Below are positions 1 through 7,619 of a stretch of DNA of 64,000 nt, piece by piece. The first letter of the stretch is position 1; each line of letters opens with the position of its first letter. A program made the translations under genes and the position numbers. This DNA comes from Thiodiazotropha sp040506975. GTDB taxonomy: Bacteria > Pseudomonadota > Gammaproteobacteria > Chromatiales > Chromatiaceae. The stretch lies in the NCBI GenBank assembly GCA_965211775.1, contig OZ242974.1, forward strand, positions 1,674,001-1,738,000. Reading direction: 5' to 3'. The notes under the pieces were generated by a model, which worked only from the letters and a program-made list of their open reading frames with translations, did no database searches and was not told the DNA's origin.

Positions 1-531
1 AAAAAGCCCGCCGGTAATGGTCGAACCGGAGCGGGAGGTGCCGGGTATGATGGCCAGTGCCTGAAAGAGACCGATCACCAGTGCATCGAGCCAGCGGATA
101 TCATACTCATCCCGTTGACGCTTGCCGATGCGATCGGCAACCAGTAACAGAATACCGAAGACTATGGTGGTAATGGCAATCACCAGGGGTGAGCGCAGAT
201 CGGTCTCCACCAGGGATTTCATCAGCAGACCGAACATCCCGACAGGCAGGGTGGCAATGATGATCATCCAGCCCAGGCGGGACTCTCTGGATCGGGCCGC
301 GGGATTAAACCAGGCGCGGAAAAAGTCACTGCTTATGGAGACGACTTCGTGACGGAAATAGCCAACCACCGCGGCCAGAGTTCCAACGTGCACTGCCACG
401 TCGAAGGCAAGTCCCTGATCGGAATAATCGGTGACGATGGGCGCCAGGATCAGGTGAGCGGAGCTGGAAATCGGCAGAAATTCAGTCAATCCCTGCAATG
501 CGGCAAGGATGAATATCTGTATCAGCTCCAT
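1..531 (-). CDS. uppP: Undecaprenyl-diphosphatase UppP (BacA), 3' end cut off
   Basis: This membrane enzyme dephosphorylates undecaprenyl diphosphate, recycling the lipid carrier for peptidoglycan and other envelope polymers, and gives bacitracin tolerance. The protein starts MELIQIFILAALQGLTEFLP and continues with an SSSAHL motif, which is the glutamate-rich first signature of the family. Near the window edge it has the second signature, PGTSRSGSTIT. About 177 of the usual ~265 residues are present and the reading frame is open to base 1. The ATG at 529-531 lies 17 nt after the galE stop on the same strand, so the two are probably co-transcribed. The family assignment is secure; only the C-terminus is missing because of the window boundary. 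Confidence 0.93.
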   Translation of the reverse strand, partial: MELIQIFILAALQGLTEFLPISSSAHLILAPIVTDYSDQGLAFDVAVHVGTLAAVVGYFRHEVVSISSDFFRAWFNPAARSRESRLGWMIIIATLPVGMFGLLMKSLVETDLRSPLVIAITTIVFGILLLVADRIGKRQRDEYDIRWLDALVIGLFQALAIIPGTSRSGSTITGGLF

Positions 532-548
532 AACAGTAACGGCACCCG

Positions 549-1550
549 TCAGTTATTGGACCAGGGGGCGTCCAGCTGTTTTCTCTCCCAGGCAAGGGAT
601 GAGCTGGCAATGGTCGCAAGGTCATCGTAGCGTGGTGTCCAGCCCAGTACCTCGCGCACCTTTTCGGCCCCTGCCACCAGTTCCGGCGGGTCGCCCGCAC
701 GTCTCGCCGCCTCGATGATGTTAAGGGGTGATCCATTGGCGGTTTCGACTGATTTCAATAGCTCGCGCACAGAGTAACCATGGCCGTAACCGCAATTGAG
801 GGTGGTCGATTCGCCGCCATTGCGCAGATATTCAAGGGCCTTGACGTGGGCGTCCGCCAGATCCTCCACGTGAATATAATCGCGTACCCCGGTACCGTCC
901 CTGGTGGGATAGCCCGTACCGAAGATGTAGACCGCCTCACGCTTGCCCACGGCGGCTTCACAGGCCACCTTGGTCAGCAGGGTCGCCTTCGGCGTCGACT
1001 GGCCGATCCTGCTTTCAAGGTCGCAGCCAGCCACGTTGAAGTAACGTAGGGCGACATAACGCATATCGGAGGCGGCAGCAAGATCACGCAACATCATTTC
1101 GGACATCAGTTTCGAGGTGCCATAGGGATTGATCGGATTGGTGGGCGCCTCTTCGTAGGCGATACCCGATTCGGGTATGCCGTAAACCGCCGCCGTGGAT
1201 GAAAAGACAAAATGCCTGACCCCGGCCTCGGCACAGCAGGCCAGCAGATTCCTGGTATTGCAGGTGTTGTTGGCGTAGTACTTGAGTGGATTTTCCACCG
1301 ATTCGGGGACGATTGTGTGAGCGGCGAAATGCATGACCGTATCGATGTCGTATTCATTGAGTATGTGTTTCACCAGATCCGGGTCGCCTGTATTGCCGAC
1401 GACCAGCTCACCATGCAGAACGGCTTGGCGAAAGCCGGTGGAGAGATTGTCAAGGGTAACCAGCTTCTCACCGGCCTCACCCAGCTGACGGGCTGTGTGA
1501 CTGCCGATATAACCCGCACCACCGGTAACGAGAATCCCTTTCTGTGACAT
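549..1550 (-). CDS. galE: UDP-glucose 4-epimerase GalE
   Basis: This cytosolic enzyme interconverts UDP-glucose and UDP-galactose for sugar-nucleotide supply to polysaccharides and LPS. The 333-residue protein has the Rossmann NAD-binding motif TGGAGYIGS at residues 9-17. It also has the extended SDR catalytic set: the serine of FSSTAAVYG and the YGTSK tyrosine/lysine pair. The C-terminal substrate-binding part contains DYIHVEDLADAH. Length and motif order match GalE. It starts at ATG 1550 with an AGGAG-like site just upstream, and is followed 17 nt later by uppP, which suggests an envelope-precursor operon. A related 4-epimerase with another UDP-sugar specificity cannot be excluded from sequence alone. 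Confidence 0.93.
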   Translation of the reverse strand: MSQKGILVTGGAGYIGSHTARQLGEAGEKLVTLDNLSTGFRQAVLHGELVVGNTGDPDLVKHILNEYDIDTVMHFAAHTIVPESVENPLKYYANNTCNTRNLLACCAEAGVRHFVFSSTAAVYGIPESGIAYEEAPTNPINPYGTSKLMSEMMLRDLAAASDMRYVALRYFNVAGCDLESRIGQSTPKATLLTKVACEAAVGKREAVYIFGTGYPTRDGTGVRDYIHVEDLADAHVKALEYLRNGGESTTLNCGYGHGYSVRELLKSVETANGSPLNIIEAARRAGDPPELVAGAEKVREVLGWTPRYDDLATIASSSLAWERKQLDAPWSNN

Positions 1551-1667
1551 TTGACACTCTCCTTACTTATATTGAATGGCCGTTGATAAAAATGAGGCAC
1601 ATGATAGCGGGGCTTGGGGACGGAGTCATGTTTTGGGTGGTTGTGGTTAGCAGCCAGCAGTCAGGGG

Positions 1668-2560
1668 TCAGGGGTGGGGTGATCGGATTTTGAATAGCCT
1701 TCTGGTGTTGGCCGCTGTCTGCTCTGCGATCAGATGCGGCTGTTGATTGCGCAGTCGGGCCACCGTCTGCAGGATCTCGGGAAGGAAGGCAGGCTCGTTG
1801 CGTTCTCCCCGATGATGGCTGGCGGGCTGGTCGGGCGAGTCTGTCTCCAGCAGGATCGCATCCAGCGGCAGTGATTTGACCAGGCGGTGAAGCCGTTTGG
1901 CCCGGTCGTAGGTGATCGGGCCGCCGAAGCTCAGATAGAATCCCATGTCGAGCAGCCGGTGAGCCTGTTGTTCGCTGCCGGAAAAGCTGTGCACCATGCC
2001 CTGCAAACCTGCAAACCTGCAAACCTGCAAACCTGCAAACCTGCAAACCTGCAAACCTGCAAACCTGCAAACCTGCAAACCTGCAAACCTGCAAACCTGC
2101 AAACCTGCAAACCTGCAAAGCGGCGCAGGGTGTTGATCACCTCTTCCACCGATCGCCGTGCATGGATGATCACCGGCAAACCCTGTTCCGCGGCGACCTG
2201 GAGCTGTTGTTCAAAATAGTGTTGCTGCAGTGCCGGTTGGGGGTCCTCGATGAAGAAATCGAGACCGCATTCGCCGATCGCTACGGGGTGTTCCTGTTCA
2301 ATCCAGTCCATTAACATGGTCAGGTGTTCATCGCGATGGTCGGAGAGATACATCGGGTGAAGGCCATAGCTGGGATAGAGCCCGCTGTGCTGTTCGCATA
2401 GCTGTTTAATTCTTGGCCACCACGCTGCCTTGATGGCAGGAATGATCTGTTCCAGGACGCCTGCGTTATGGGCGCGTTGCAGGGCCTGTTCTCGGTCAGC
2501 ACCGAAGCTGGCATCGTCAAAGTGGCTGTGGGCGTCGATCAGCCGCGGGTGAACACCCAT
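1668..2560 (-). pseudogene. tatD: TatD-family metal-dependent DNase, split by an 8-bp repeat array
   Basis: TatD proteins are metal-dependent deoxyribonucleases with a TIM-barrel amidohydrolase fold. The N-terminal half (2560 down to the repeat) begins MGVHPRLIDAHSHFDD and contains the DAHSH metal site, the YGLHP motif, GECGLDFF and PVIIHAR. The C-terminal half (about 2000 down to 1668) contains MVHSFSG, GFYLSFGGPITY and LLETDSPDQP. The halves lie in different frames, separated by 15 CCTGCAAA units. Read through the array, the first frame ends early at 1931. With 2, 5, 8, 11, 14 or 17 units the halves would join in frame; two units would give the ordinary-looking junction FAGLQGMVHSFSG. The gene starts inside the 3' end of yaaA (22-nt overlap). 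It is either phase-OFF or a recent slippage mutant. Confidence 0.85.
2000..2119. repeat. Octanucleotide tandem array (CCTGCAAA) x15 inside tatD
   Basis: Fifteen perfect head-to-tail copies of CCTGCAAA occupy exactly 120 bp. Because 8 is not a multiple of 3, every change of one unit shifts the frame. The reverse-strand array has no stop in any frame, and all frames encode rotations of FAGLQVCR. This is the hallmark of a simple-sequence contingency locus prone to slipped-strand mispairing. The flanking tatD halves are out of frame at this copy number. Confidence 0.97.
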
Positions 2561-3306
2561 TGGTCTTCCTTGGAGAGTCGTTTGTTGAAACGGTAACCGT
2601 CCCAGTCGAAGCCCTGCATCTCCTTGGGATCCTGCAAACGGTTGTCGATGATATAACGACTCAACAATCCGCGCGCGCGCTTGGCGAACACGCCTATCAT
2701 GCGATAGGTGCCGTTCTTTTTATCCTTGAATTGCGGGGTGATGATGCGGCCCTGGATCAGCTTTGGTTTGATCGATTTGAAATACTCGTTGGAGGCCAGG
2801 TTGATCAGGTTGTCATCACCCTGGGCCTTGAGATCCTTGTTGATGGCCTGCGTGATCTGTTCCCCCCAGAAGGCGTAAAGATCCTTGCCTCGCTCGTTGG
2901 GCAGCTTGGTTCCCATTTCCAGGCGATAGGGCTGCATAAGATCGAGGGGACGCAGCACGCCGTACAATCCAGAGAGGATTCTCAGGTGACGTTGGGCGAA
3001 TTTGAAGCCCTCTTTGTCTAGTGTTTCGGCATCCAGTCCACCGTAGACATCCCCCTTCATCGCCAGCGCCGCCTGTTTGGCATTCTTCAGGGTGAAGGGT
3101 GTTTTCCAGTCATGGTAACGATCGAAATTGAGTTCCGACAACTTCATGCTGAGTTTCATCAATTCGGCCAGGTCCATGGCCGAGTAGTTTCGCAGGTTGT
3201 CGATCAAACTGCGTGACTGTTTCAGAAATGCGGGTTTGCTATGGGTCGTGGTAACCGGCGGTGTCTCGTAATCGAGGGTTTTTGCGGGGGAGATCGTAAT
3301 CAACAT
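2539..3306 (-). CDS. yaaA: Peroxide stress protein YaaA (UPF0246/DUF328)
   Basis: YaaA is a DNA-binding cytosolic protein that lowers free intracellular iron and limits oxidative damage during peroxide stress in E. coli. The 255-residue product begins MLITISPAKTLDYETPP, the diagnostic N-terminus of the family. It contains the conserved DVYGGLDAETL, HLRILSGLYGVLRPLD and FWGEQIT segments and ends near KRLSKEDQWVF. Length matches E. coli YaaA (about 258). It overlaps the tatD start by 22 nt, so expression of the two is probably coupled. Its role here is inferred from the family. Confidence 0.92.
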   Translation of the reverse strand: MLITISPAKTLDYETPPVTTTHSKPAFLKQSRSLIDNLRNYSAMDLAELMKLSMKLSELNFDRYHDWKTPFTLKNAKQAALAMKGDVYGGLDAETLDKEGFKFAQRHLRILSGLYGVLRPLDLMQPYRLEMGTKLPNERGKDLYAFWGEQITQAINKDLKAQGDDNLINLASNEYFKSIKPKLIQGRIITPQFKDKKNGTYRMIGVFAKRARGLLSRYIIDNRLQDPKEMQGFDWDGYRFNKRLSKEDQWVFTRG

Positions 3307-3561
3307 CTGACTCTACTACCTGGATCATGTTAACGCCTCAATGATCGCCAGTGTCGGGATCAATTACAACCGTTGTATACTCAGGGAAAAACCCGGAAAG
3401 ATTCGGGGCTACATGACGCTGATGTCCAGGGATAGGCGGTATCTTTACTGTCCCTGTCAGTCAGATACGATACCCATCCCATGTTAGGCTTGTGCTCCTG
3501 GCCCCGTCTGACTGGGTGTGCCATGATAAAACACAGCATAGATGTAAGGCTATGAGTCGTT

Positions 3562-3846
3562 ATGAGTGAGGAGATATTTCAGCGACTATTGCGGGTGGTT
3601 CAGGATCTGTATGCGGGAACCGCATCCTTGACTGAAAATGATAGCGAGCTGCAACTCTGGTACAACCGGGGCTATGCGGACGGTATGGTCGAGGCGATGC
3701 AAAAATTGGGTTACTCTGCACCACTGGAGGCCGCTGGTGTTGTCGTTGACAGATCGCTGATTGCCGGCCACGAATTGCTGCCATGGGGAAAGGCCTACCG
3801 GCATGGGTATGAAATGGGTGAAAAAGAGACTGGTGAGGTGCTGTAG
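3562..3846 (+). CDS. Small conserved-looking protein of unknown function
   Basis: The 94-residue acidic protein starts MSEEIFQRLLRVVQDLYAG. No known domain is recognised. There is no signal peptide or membrane segment, and the sequence looks like a soluble, mostly helical protein with two aromatic/glycine-rich segments (LWYNRGYADGM and WGKAYRHGYEMGE) that resemble an internal duplication of a G-Y-x-x-G-M pattern. It stands alone between divergent yaaA and a repeat element that begins just after its stop. An AAGG stretch lies about 12 nt before the ATG, which is a weak ribosome-binding site. Coding potential is judged from codon usage similar to its neighbours. Confidence 0.6.
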   Translation: MSEEIFQRLLRVVQDLYAGTASLTENDSELQLWYNRGYADGMVEAMQKLGYSAPLEAAGVVVDRSLIAGHELLPWGKAYRHGYEMGEKETGEVL

Positions 3847-3848
3847 CC

Positions 3849-4087
3849 AGGCCCTGTTACCCCTGAAAAAGTGCCTATCGAGGCGCACCCCAAGGGCACT
3901 TCCTTCGGGGCGCACCCCAAGGGCACTTCCTTCGGGGCGCACCCCAAGGGCACTTCCTTCGGGGCGCGAGGAGAGGAGTTTGGAGATTCGAAATGAACAT
4001 AGAAAAATCATACATCGCTCATTTTTCCCTTGCCGGACGAAAAACCAGTACCGGCAAAGCCGATTGGTTGAGTATTGACTGGCCCTT
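3849..4087. mobile_element. Degenerate MITE-like repeat element (copy A) with three 27-bp units
   Basis: The segment aligns, with divergence, to the complete element at 6366-6633 read in reverse. It has a truncated end near GGCCCTGTT, a CCTGAAAAAGTGCC stretch, then 27-bp units, then GGCGCGAGGAGAGGAGTTTG. It ends in CCGATTGGTTGAGTATTGAC followed by TGGCCCTT, a mutated form of the terminal 29-bp unit. The element ends directly at the ATG of xth (4088), which therefore lacks any visible Shine-Dalgarno sequence. Confidence 0.75.
3882..3962. repeat. 27-bp tandem repeat, three units
   Basis: Three identical 27-bp units (3882-3908, 3909-3935, 3936-3962), each beginning GGCGCACCCCAAGGGCACTT. The same module occurs once in the element at 34632-34862 (reverse orientation) and about three times, with small variations, in the element at 35672-35893. 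Because 27 is a multiple of 3, it leaves open frames encoding RPEGSALGV repeats on the reverse strand. These are considered non-genic. Confidence 0.95.
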
Positions 4088-4903
4088 ATGAAAATCGCCT
4101 CATTCAATACCAACGGCATCCGTGTACGCGAGCATCAGTTGAGTCAGCTCAAGGCTGTCTACGATCCGGATATCATAGGCATCCAGGAGACCAAGGTGCA
4201 GGATGCGGACTTTCCTGTTGAGATGATCGACGGGCTTGGTTACAAGGCTGGATACCATGGCCAAAAGACCCACTATGGCGTGGCTTTGCTCTCCAAGGCA
4301 GAACCGATTCTCGTCGCCAAGGGGTTTCCCGGGGATGCCGAGGATGCCCAGCGCAGATTGATTGTCGGTCGCTACAACTCGCCAAAGGGTCAGCCTCTGA
4401 CCGTGATCAACAGCTACTTTCCTCAAGGTGAGAATCGCACTCATGAGGTTAAGTTTCCCGCCAAGCGTCGCTTCTATGCCGATCTTCTCGATTACCTTAA
4501 AAGCGAGCATGATCCCGGTGAGGCTCTGTTGGTTATCGGTGACATGAATGTGGCGCCGCTCGACAGCGATATAGGTATTGGTGAGGATAATGCCAGGCGA
4601 TGGTTGAAAACGGGTAAGTGCAGTTTTCTGCCGGAGGAGCGCGATTGGCTCAAGGCATTGCAATCCTGGGGACTGCAGGACAGTTTTCGTACCCTCAAAC
4701 CGGACGTAAGTGACCTTTTCAGCTGGTTCGATTACCGCAGTCGGGGGTTTGAGCGTGAACCGAAAAGAGGGCTGCGCATCGATCTGGTGTTGGCCACCAC
4801 CCCGTTGATCGAGTGCTGTACCGATGTAGGCATCGCTTACGATGTCAGAGCGATGGAGAAACCCTCAGACCACTGCCCGGTCTGGGCCGATTTCGATTAT
4901 TGA
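4088..4903 (+). CDS. xth: Exodeoxyribonuclease III (AP endonuclease family)
   Basis: This DNA-repair enzyme has AP-endonuclease, 3'-phosphatase and 3'-5' exonuclease activities and acts in base excision repair. The 271-residue protein starts MKIASFNTNGIRVRE and carries the Mg-binding IQETKVQD glutamate near residue 35. It also has NSYFPQGENRTH, the GDMNVAPLDSDIG catalytic aspartate/asparagine pair near residue 150, and the final SDHCPVWADF histidine. All family signatures are present and the length is standard. The ATG is immediately downstream of a degenerate dispersed repeat and has no clear Shine-Dalgarno sequence, so translation may use a leaderless or unusual mode. Confidence 0.94.
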   Translation: MKIASFNTNGIRVREHQLSQLKAVYDPDIIGIQETKVQDADFPVEMIDGLGYKAGYHGQKTHYGVALLSKAEPILVAKGFPGDAEDAQRRLIVGRYNSPKGQPLTVINSYFPQGENRTHEVKFPAKRRFYADLLDYLKSEHDPGEALLVIGDMNVAPLDSDIGIGEDNARRWLKTGKCSFLPEERDWLKALQSWGLQDSFRTLKPDVSDLFSWFDYRSRGFEREPKRGLRIDLVLATTPLIECCTDVGIAYDVRAMEKPSDHCPVWADFDY

Positions 4904-4908
4904 TACCT

Positions 4909-4941
4909 TAGGGCCAATTGGATGAGTGTTAACAGGCCCTA
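4909..4941. repeat. Solo 29-bp dispersed repeat unit flanked by TA (copy B)
   Basis: TA, then a 29-bp unit running GGGCCAATTGGATGAGTGTT and on to AACAGGCCC, then TA. It differs by one base from the terminal repeat of the complete elements. It lies just after xth and 23 nt upstream of the next start codon (4965). Confidence 0.9.
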
Positions 4942-4964
4942 ACCTTTGCACTCGGGTGAAGTCG

Positions 4965-5717
4965 ATGCCAGAGGTCAGTCTGCGGTTTTATGAAGAGCTC
5001 AATGATTTTCTGCCGCAAGCCTTGCGTAAGCACAGCTTCGCATACAATTTCAGGCCGAAATTGAGTGTCAAGCATTTGATAGAGAATCTTGGTGTGCCCC
5101 ACACCGAAGTGGAAGTGATTCTGGTCAACGGGGAGTCGGTCGATTTTACTTACGCAGTGCAACCGGATGACTGTATCAGCATCTATCCTGTGTTTGAGTC
5201 CATGGATATCACTCCCCTGCTGCGTCTTCGATCCCGTCCGTTGCGCGCGCTTCGATTTATTGCCGATGCACACTTGGGAAAACTCGCGCGATATCTGCGA
5301 CTGCTCGGTTTCGATTGCCTGTTTTTCAACGATACCGGCGACAACAACCTGGTCCGGATCTCAGTGGAGCAGGGGCGGGTATTGTTGACCCGTGATAGAG
5401 ATTTACTGATGCATCGAGTCGTAACGCGCGGCTGTTTCATACATGCAACCCGACCGAGGCGGCAATTGATAGAGCTGGTACAACGGTTGCAATTGGCAGG
5501 CATGTACAATCCGTTTACCCGCTGCATGGCGTGCAACGGCCAAATAACGGCAGTGGATAAGTCGCGTATCGAGGATCAACTGCCAGGCCGCGTCCGTCGG
5601 CACTATAATGATTTTTGGCGTTGTGATGGGTGTGGACGTATATATTGGAAAGGGAGTCACTACCGTGAAATGCGGGCATTCATCGACTCCCTGGCCATTC
5701 CGTTAACGAAACAGTAG
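4965..5717 (+). CDS. Mut7-C RNase-domain protein with N-terminal ubiquitin-like domain
   Basis: The 250-residue protein has two parts. Residues ~1-85 form a MoaD/ThiS-like Mut7-C ubiquitin domain (VSLRFYEELNDFLP, VILVNGESVDFTY, ISIYPVFE). Residues ~90-240 form a Mut7-C PIN-like RNase domain with FIADAHLGKLARYLRLLGFD, the acidic TRDRDLL motif and a C-terminal zinc ribbon (CMACNG and CDGCGRIYWKG). Such proteins are presumed RNases, but the cellular substrate is unknown. ATG 4965 is chosen because the upstream open frame runs back into the dispersed repeat. Its stop is followed 3 nt later by the next gene, implying translational coupling. Confidence 0.85.
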   Translation: MPEVSLRFYEELNDFLPQALRKHSFAYNFRPKLSVKHLIENLGVPHTEVEVILVNGESVDFTYAVQPDDCISIYPVFESMDITPLLRLRSRPLRALRFIADAHLGKLARYLRLLGFDCLFFNDTGDNNLVRISVEQGRVLLTRDRDLLMHRVVTRGCFIHATRPRRQLIELVQRLQLAGMYNPFTRCMACNGQITAVDKSRIEDQLPGRVRRHYNDFWRCDGCGRIYWKGSHYREMRAFIDSLAIPLTKQ

Positions 5718-5720
5718 GAA

Positions 5721-6272
5721 ATGAAAGTGATAGCGCAATGGATAGTATTGATCTTACTCAGCCTCGCTTCCGTTGTGCTCCCTGCCGAGGAGGTAAATGA
5801 CAGATGCCTGAAACGGGTCTTCATACACTATTGCCTGGGGGGAAGCATGGACCGGCTGCTGCAGCAGCGTCCAGTCGATATGGATCCCATCGTCAATGGC
5901 GATCGCGCCGGCATCATCTATACCAAGGACCGCGAGCGGATCTATGTGATGGCCTTTCAAGGCCGCATCTACAAAGTGCTGAAGACCTATGATCCTTCGA
6001 ATCAGGTAACCCTGCAAAGGCTGCAACGTACGCTGAACGATAAGTACGGCAAGCATCGGGATATCAGCTATCTGCCTAAATATGCACGAAACAAGGCGGG
6101 AAAAATCGGTGCCGTGCGACGGGGTGAAGGGGAACTGAAGTATCGCTGGCAGCTACCCCTATCGCCCTGGCGTGTCGAATTGACCTGGACTCGCAAATTG
6201 GGAATTAACCTCGCCTATCTGGTGAATGCACTGGATAGGCAGCAGCGTGAGGCCGATGAGAGCAGTCTCTGA
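5721..6272 (+). CDS. Predicted secreted protein of unknown function
   Basis: The 183-residue product has a clear Sec signal peptide: a short basic start, then QWIVLILLSLASVVLPAEE with probable cleavage after the LPA motif. The mature part is basic, with two early cysteines (RCLKRVFIHYCLGG) that could form a disulfide, and segments such as GIIYTKDRERIYVMAFQGR that suggest small beta-rich repeats. No family is recognised. It follows the Mut7-C gene by 3 nt and its Shine-Dalgarno AGGAA overlaps that gene's stop, so they form a two-gene unit. A periplasmic location is inferred from the signal peptide. Confidence 0.75.
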   Translation: MKVIAQWIVLILLSLASVVLPAEEVNDRCLKRVFIHYCLGGSMDRLLQQRPVDMDPIVNGDRAGIIYTKDRERIYVMAFQGRIYKVLKTYDPSNQVTLQRLQRTLNDKYGKHRDISYLPKYARNKAGKIGAVRRGEGELKYRWQLPLSPWRVELTWTRKLGINLAYLVNALDRQQREADESSL

Positions 6273-6365
6273 ATACGATTCATTTGTGACTCCGGTAAAA
6301 AAAACACAAAGTGCTTTCGCCGACTCCGGGTACGGAGGGTTAAAGCCATATATAATTCATGGACT

Positions 6366-6633
6366 TAGGGCCTGTTAACACTAATCCAATCGGCCCTGCT
6401 GGGACTATTTTTTTGTCCAGCAAGGCAGAATGAGCGAGGTGTAGTTATGCTACATGAGCGAATGATAACGCCGCTGGGCGGAAAAATAGCCCCAGCCCTT
6501 CGGGTTGCGCCTGAAAAAGCGCCACTCGGCGTTGCTCGTCGTTCATTTGGAGTCCCAAACTTCTCTCCTCGCGCCTTGATTGGCGCTTTTTCAGGCACAA
6601 CAGGGCCAATTGGATTAGTGTTAACAGGCCCTA
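6366..6633. mobile_element. MITE-like element with 33-bp terminal inverted repeats (copy C)
   Basis: A 268-bp non-coding element. Its left end (6366-6398) and the reverse complement of its right end (6601-6633) match at 32 of 33 positions. Each end is TA followed by the 29-bp unit starting GGGCCTGTTAACACTAATCC. The terminal TA fits a TA target duplication as made by the IS630/Tc1/mariner group, but no transposase is present. Inside are GGACTATTTTTTTGTCC, a region shared with the element at 34632, and a terminator-like hairpin at 6571-6591. It sits 27 nt upstream of the next start codon. Confidence 0.85.
6571..6591 (+). terminator. Terminator-like hairpin inside repeat element C
   Basis: The stem is GCGCC/GGCGC with loop TTGATT, followed by five T residues. 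The identical hairpin occurs at 34800-34820 in element E. The stem is short, so termination strength is uncertain. Confidence 0.5.
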
Positions 6634-6660
6634 ATAGGGAATGATATAGGAAATAAAATC

Positions 6661-7566
6661 ATGAAGCACTTATCGATTCGTTTAATCAGTCTGCTTTTTT
6701 CGCTACTGCTGCTACAGGGATGCGGCGGTGGTGGCGGTGGCGATAGCGATGGCTCCAACTCGACGGGTGGTTCGACCTACACCGGCTCGACCGCGGAAGC
6801 CGCCATCGATGCATCGAATGCCAAGGACCTTGCCACAGGAGCGGCTTCAGGCACACAACAAGCGGTCGTATCGGATGCCTTGTCGGAAGTTGCGATGCGT
6901 CCACAGGAGACATCCGCTTCCAAGCTGATGGAAGTGGCCCCAAGGATTGCCCGGTGGATAGACCGGCTGCGAAGTCCCAATGCCGCCAAAACGACCGACT
7001 TGACGGCGGAGATCTGTGATGCGGGCGGCCGCGCTGTTGCGGATACCAATGAGGCCGAGAGCGAAGGCAGCATAATCTTCACCAATTGCGCCCTGAGTGA
7101 CATGGAGGGCGGCACACTGGTGGTCAACGGCGCGGTTACATTCAGCGCCAATACCGGTACCGACAGTTTGCGCATGGTTTTCAATGTCACTGTCACCTAC
7201 ATCGGTGAATCACAGGCGATCAACCTGACCCTTGCCTGCAGCAATATCTCCAGCGCCTCTGCGGCCTGCTCCATGACATCGGATTTCACCGGTATCGACG
7301 GCAGGGTCTATCGTGTGGAGGATCTATCGGTAAGCGGCGGTGAGTTTTCCGGGTTCTATGTCAGTATGACTTTCTATGATCCGGATCACGGACGGGTCGA
7401 TGTGACAACCTCCCAGCCACTCACCTACGATTGCGCGGAAGCCGTTCCCGGCAGTGGCATGCTTACCCTGAGTGGCGGCAGTGGCACCTTCGCAACGGCC
7501 AGTTTCGACAATTGCAGTGCATATACCGTTACCGTCGACGGGGTGGGTACAACTTACAACTGGTGA
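6661..7566 (+). CDS. Predicted lipoprotein of unknown function
   Basis: The 301-residue protein has a type II signal peptide with lipobox LLQGC (cysteine near residue 21), followed by a flexible Gly/Ser/Thr-rich linker (GGGGGG, DSDGSNS). The mature part is acidic, with several cysteines in the C-terminal half (EICDAGG, FTNCALSD, LACSN, ACSMTSD, YDCAEAVPG, DNCSAY) spaced as if forming disulfides in a beta-rich exported domain. There is no match to a named family. It is a single gene: repeat element C lies upstream and a strong terminator follows 13 nt after the stop. Anchoring in the outer membrane is likely because no aspartate follows the lipid-bearing cysteine. Confidence 0.75.
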   Translation: MKHLSIRLISLLFSLLLLQGCGGGGGGDSDGSNSTGGSTYTGSTAEAAIDASNAKDLATGAASGTQQAVVSDALSEVAMRPQETSASKLMEVAPRIARWIDRLRSPNAAKTTDLTAEICDAGGRAVADTNEAESEGSIIFTNCALSDMEGGTLVVNGAVTFSANTGTDSLRMVFNVTVTYIGESQAINLTLACSNISSASAACSMTSDFTGIDGRVYRVEDLSVSGGEFSGFYVSMTFYDPDHGRVDVTTSQPLTYDCAEAVPGSGMLTLSGGSGTFATASFDNCSAYTVTVDGVGTTYNW

Positions 7567-7579
7567 GTCTACGGACAAC

Positions 7580-7619
7580 AGTCTGAACGTATCTTCGGCT
7601 GCGTTCAGACTGTCTTTTC
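7580..7619 (+). terminator. Rho-independent terminator, probably bidirectional
   Basis: A perfect 11-bp stem, CAGTCTGAACG (7580-7590) with CGTTCAGACTG (7602-7612), has an 11-nt loop and is followed by TCTTTTC. It lies between the convergent lipoprotein gene and mtaB. Confidence 0.85.

Noticed and set aside
1567..2118. Open frame through the CCTGCAAA array encoding FAGLQVCR repeats
   Set aside because: The array is open in all reverse frames because of its composition; only the tatD halves on either side look like protein.
2000..2119. CRISPR array
   Set aside because: Repeat unit is 8 bp with no spacers and lies inside a coding region.
3882..3962. Transcription-factor binding array (iterons) or replication origin
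   Set aside because: The 27-bp units also occur inside other copies of the dispersed element and lack a DnaA-box-like or AT-rich context.
3586..4119. Reverse-strand frame with RPEGSALGV repeats
   Set aside because: It is produced by the 27-bp repeat units (a multiple of three) and crosses two real genes on the other strand.
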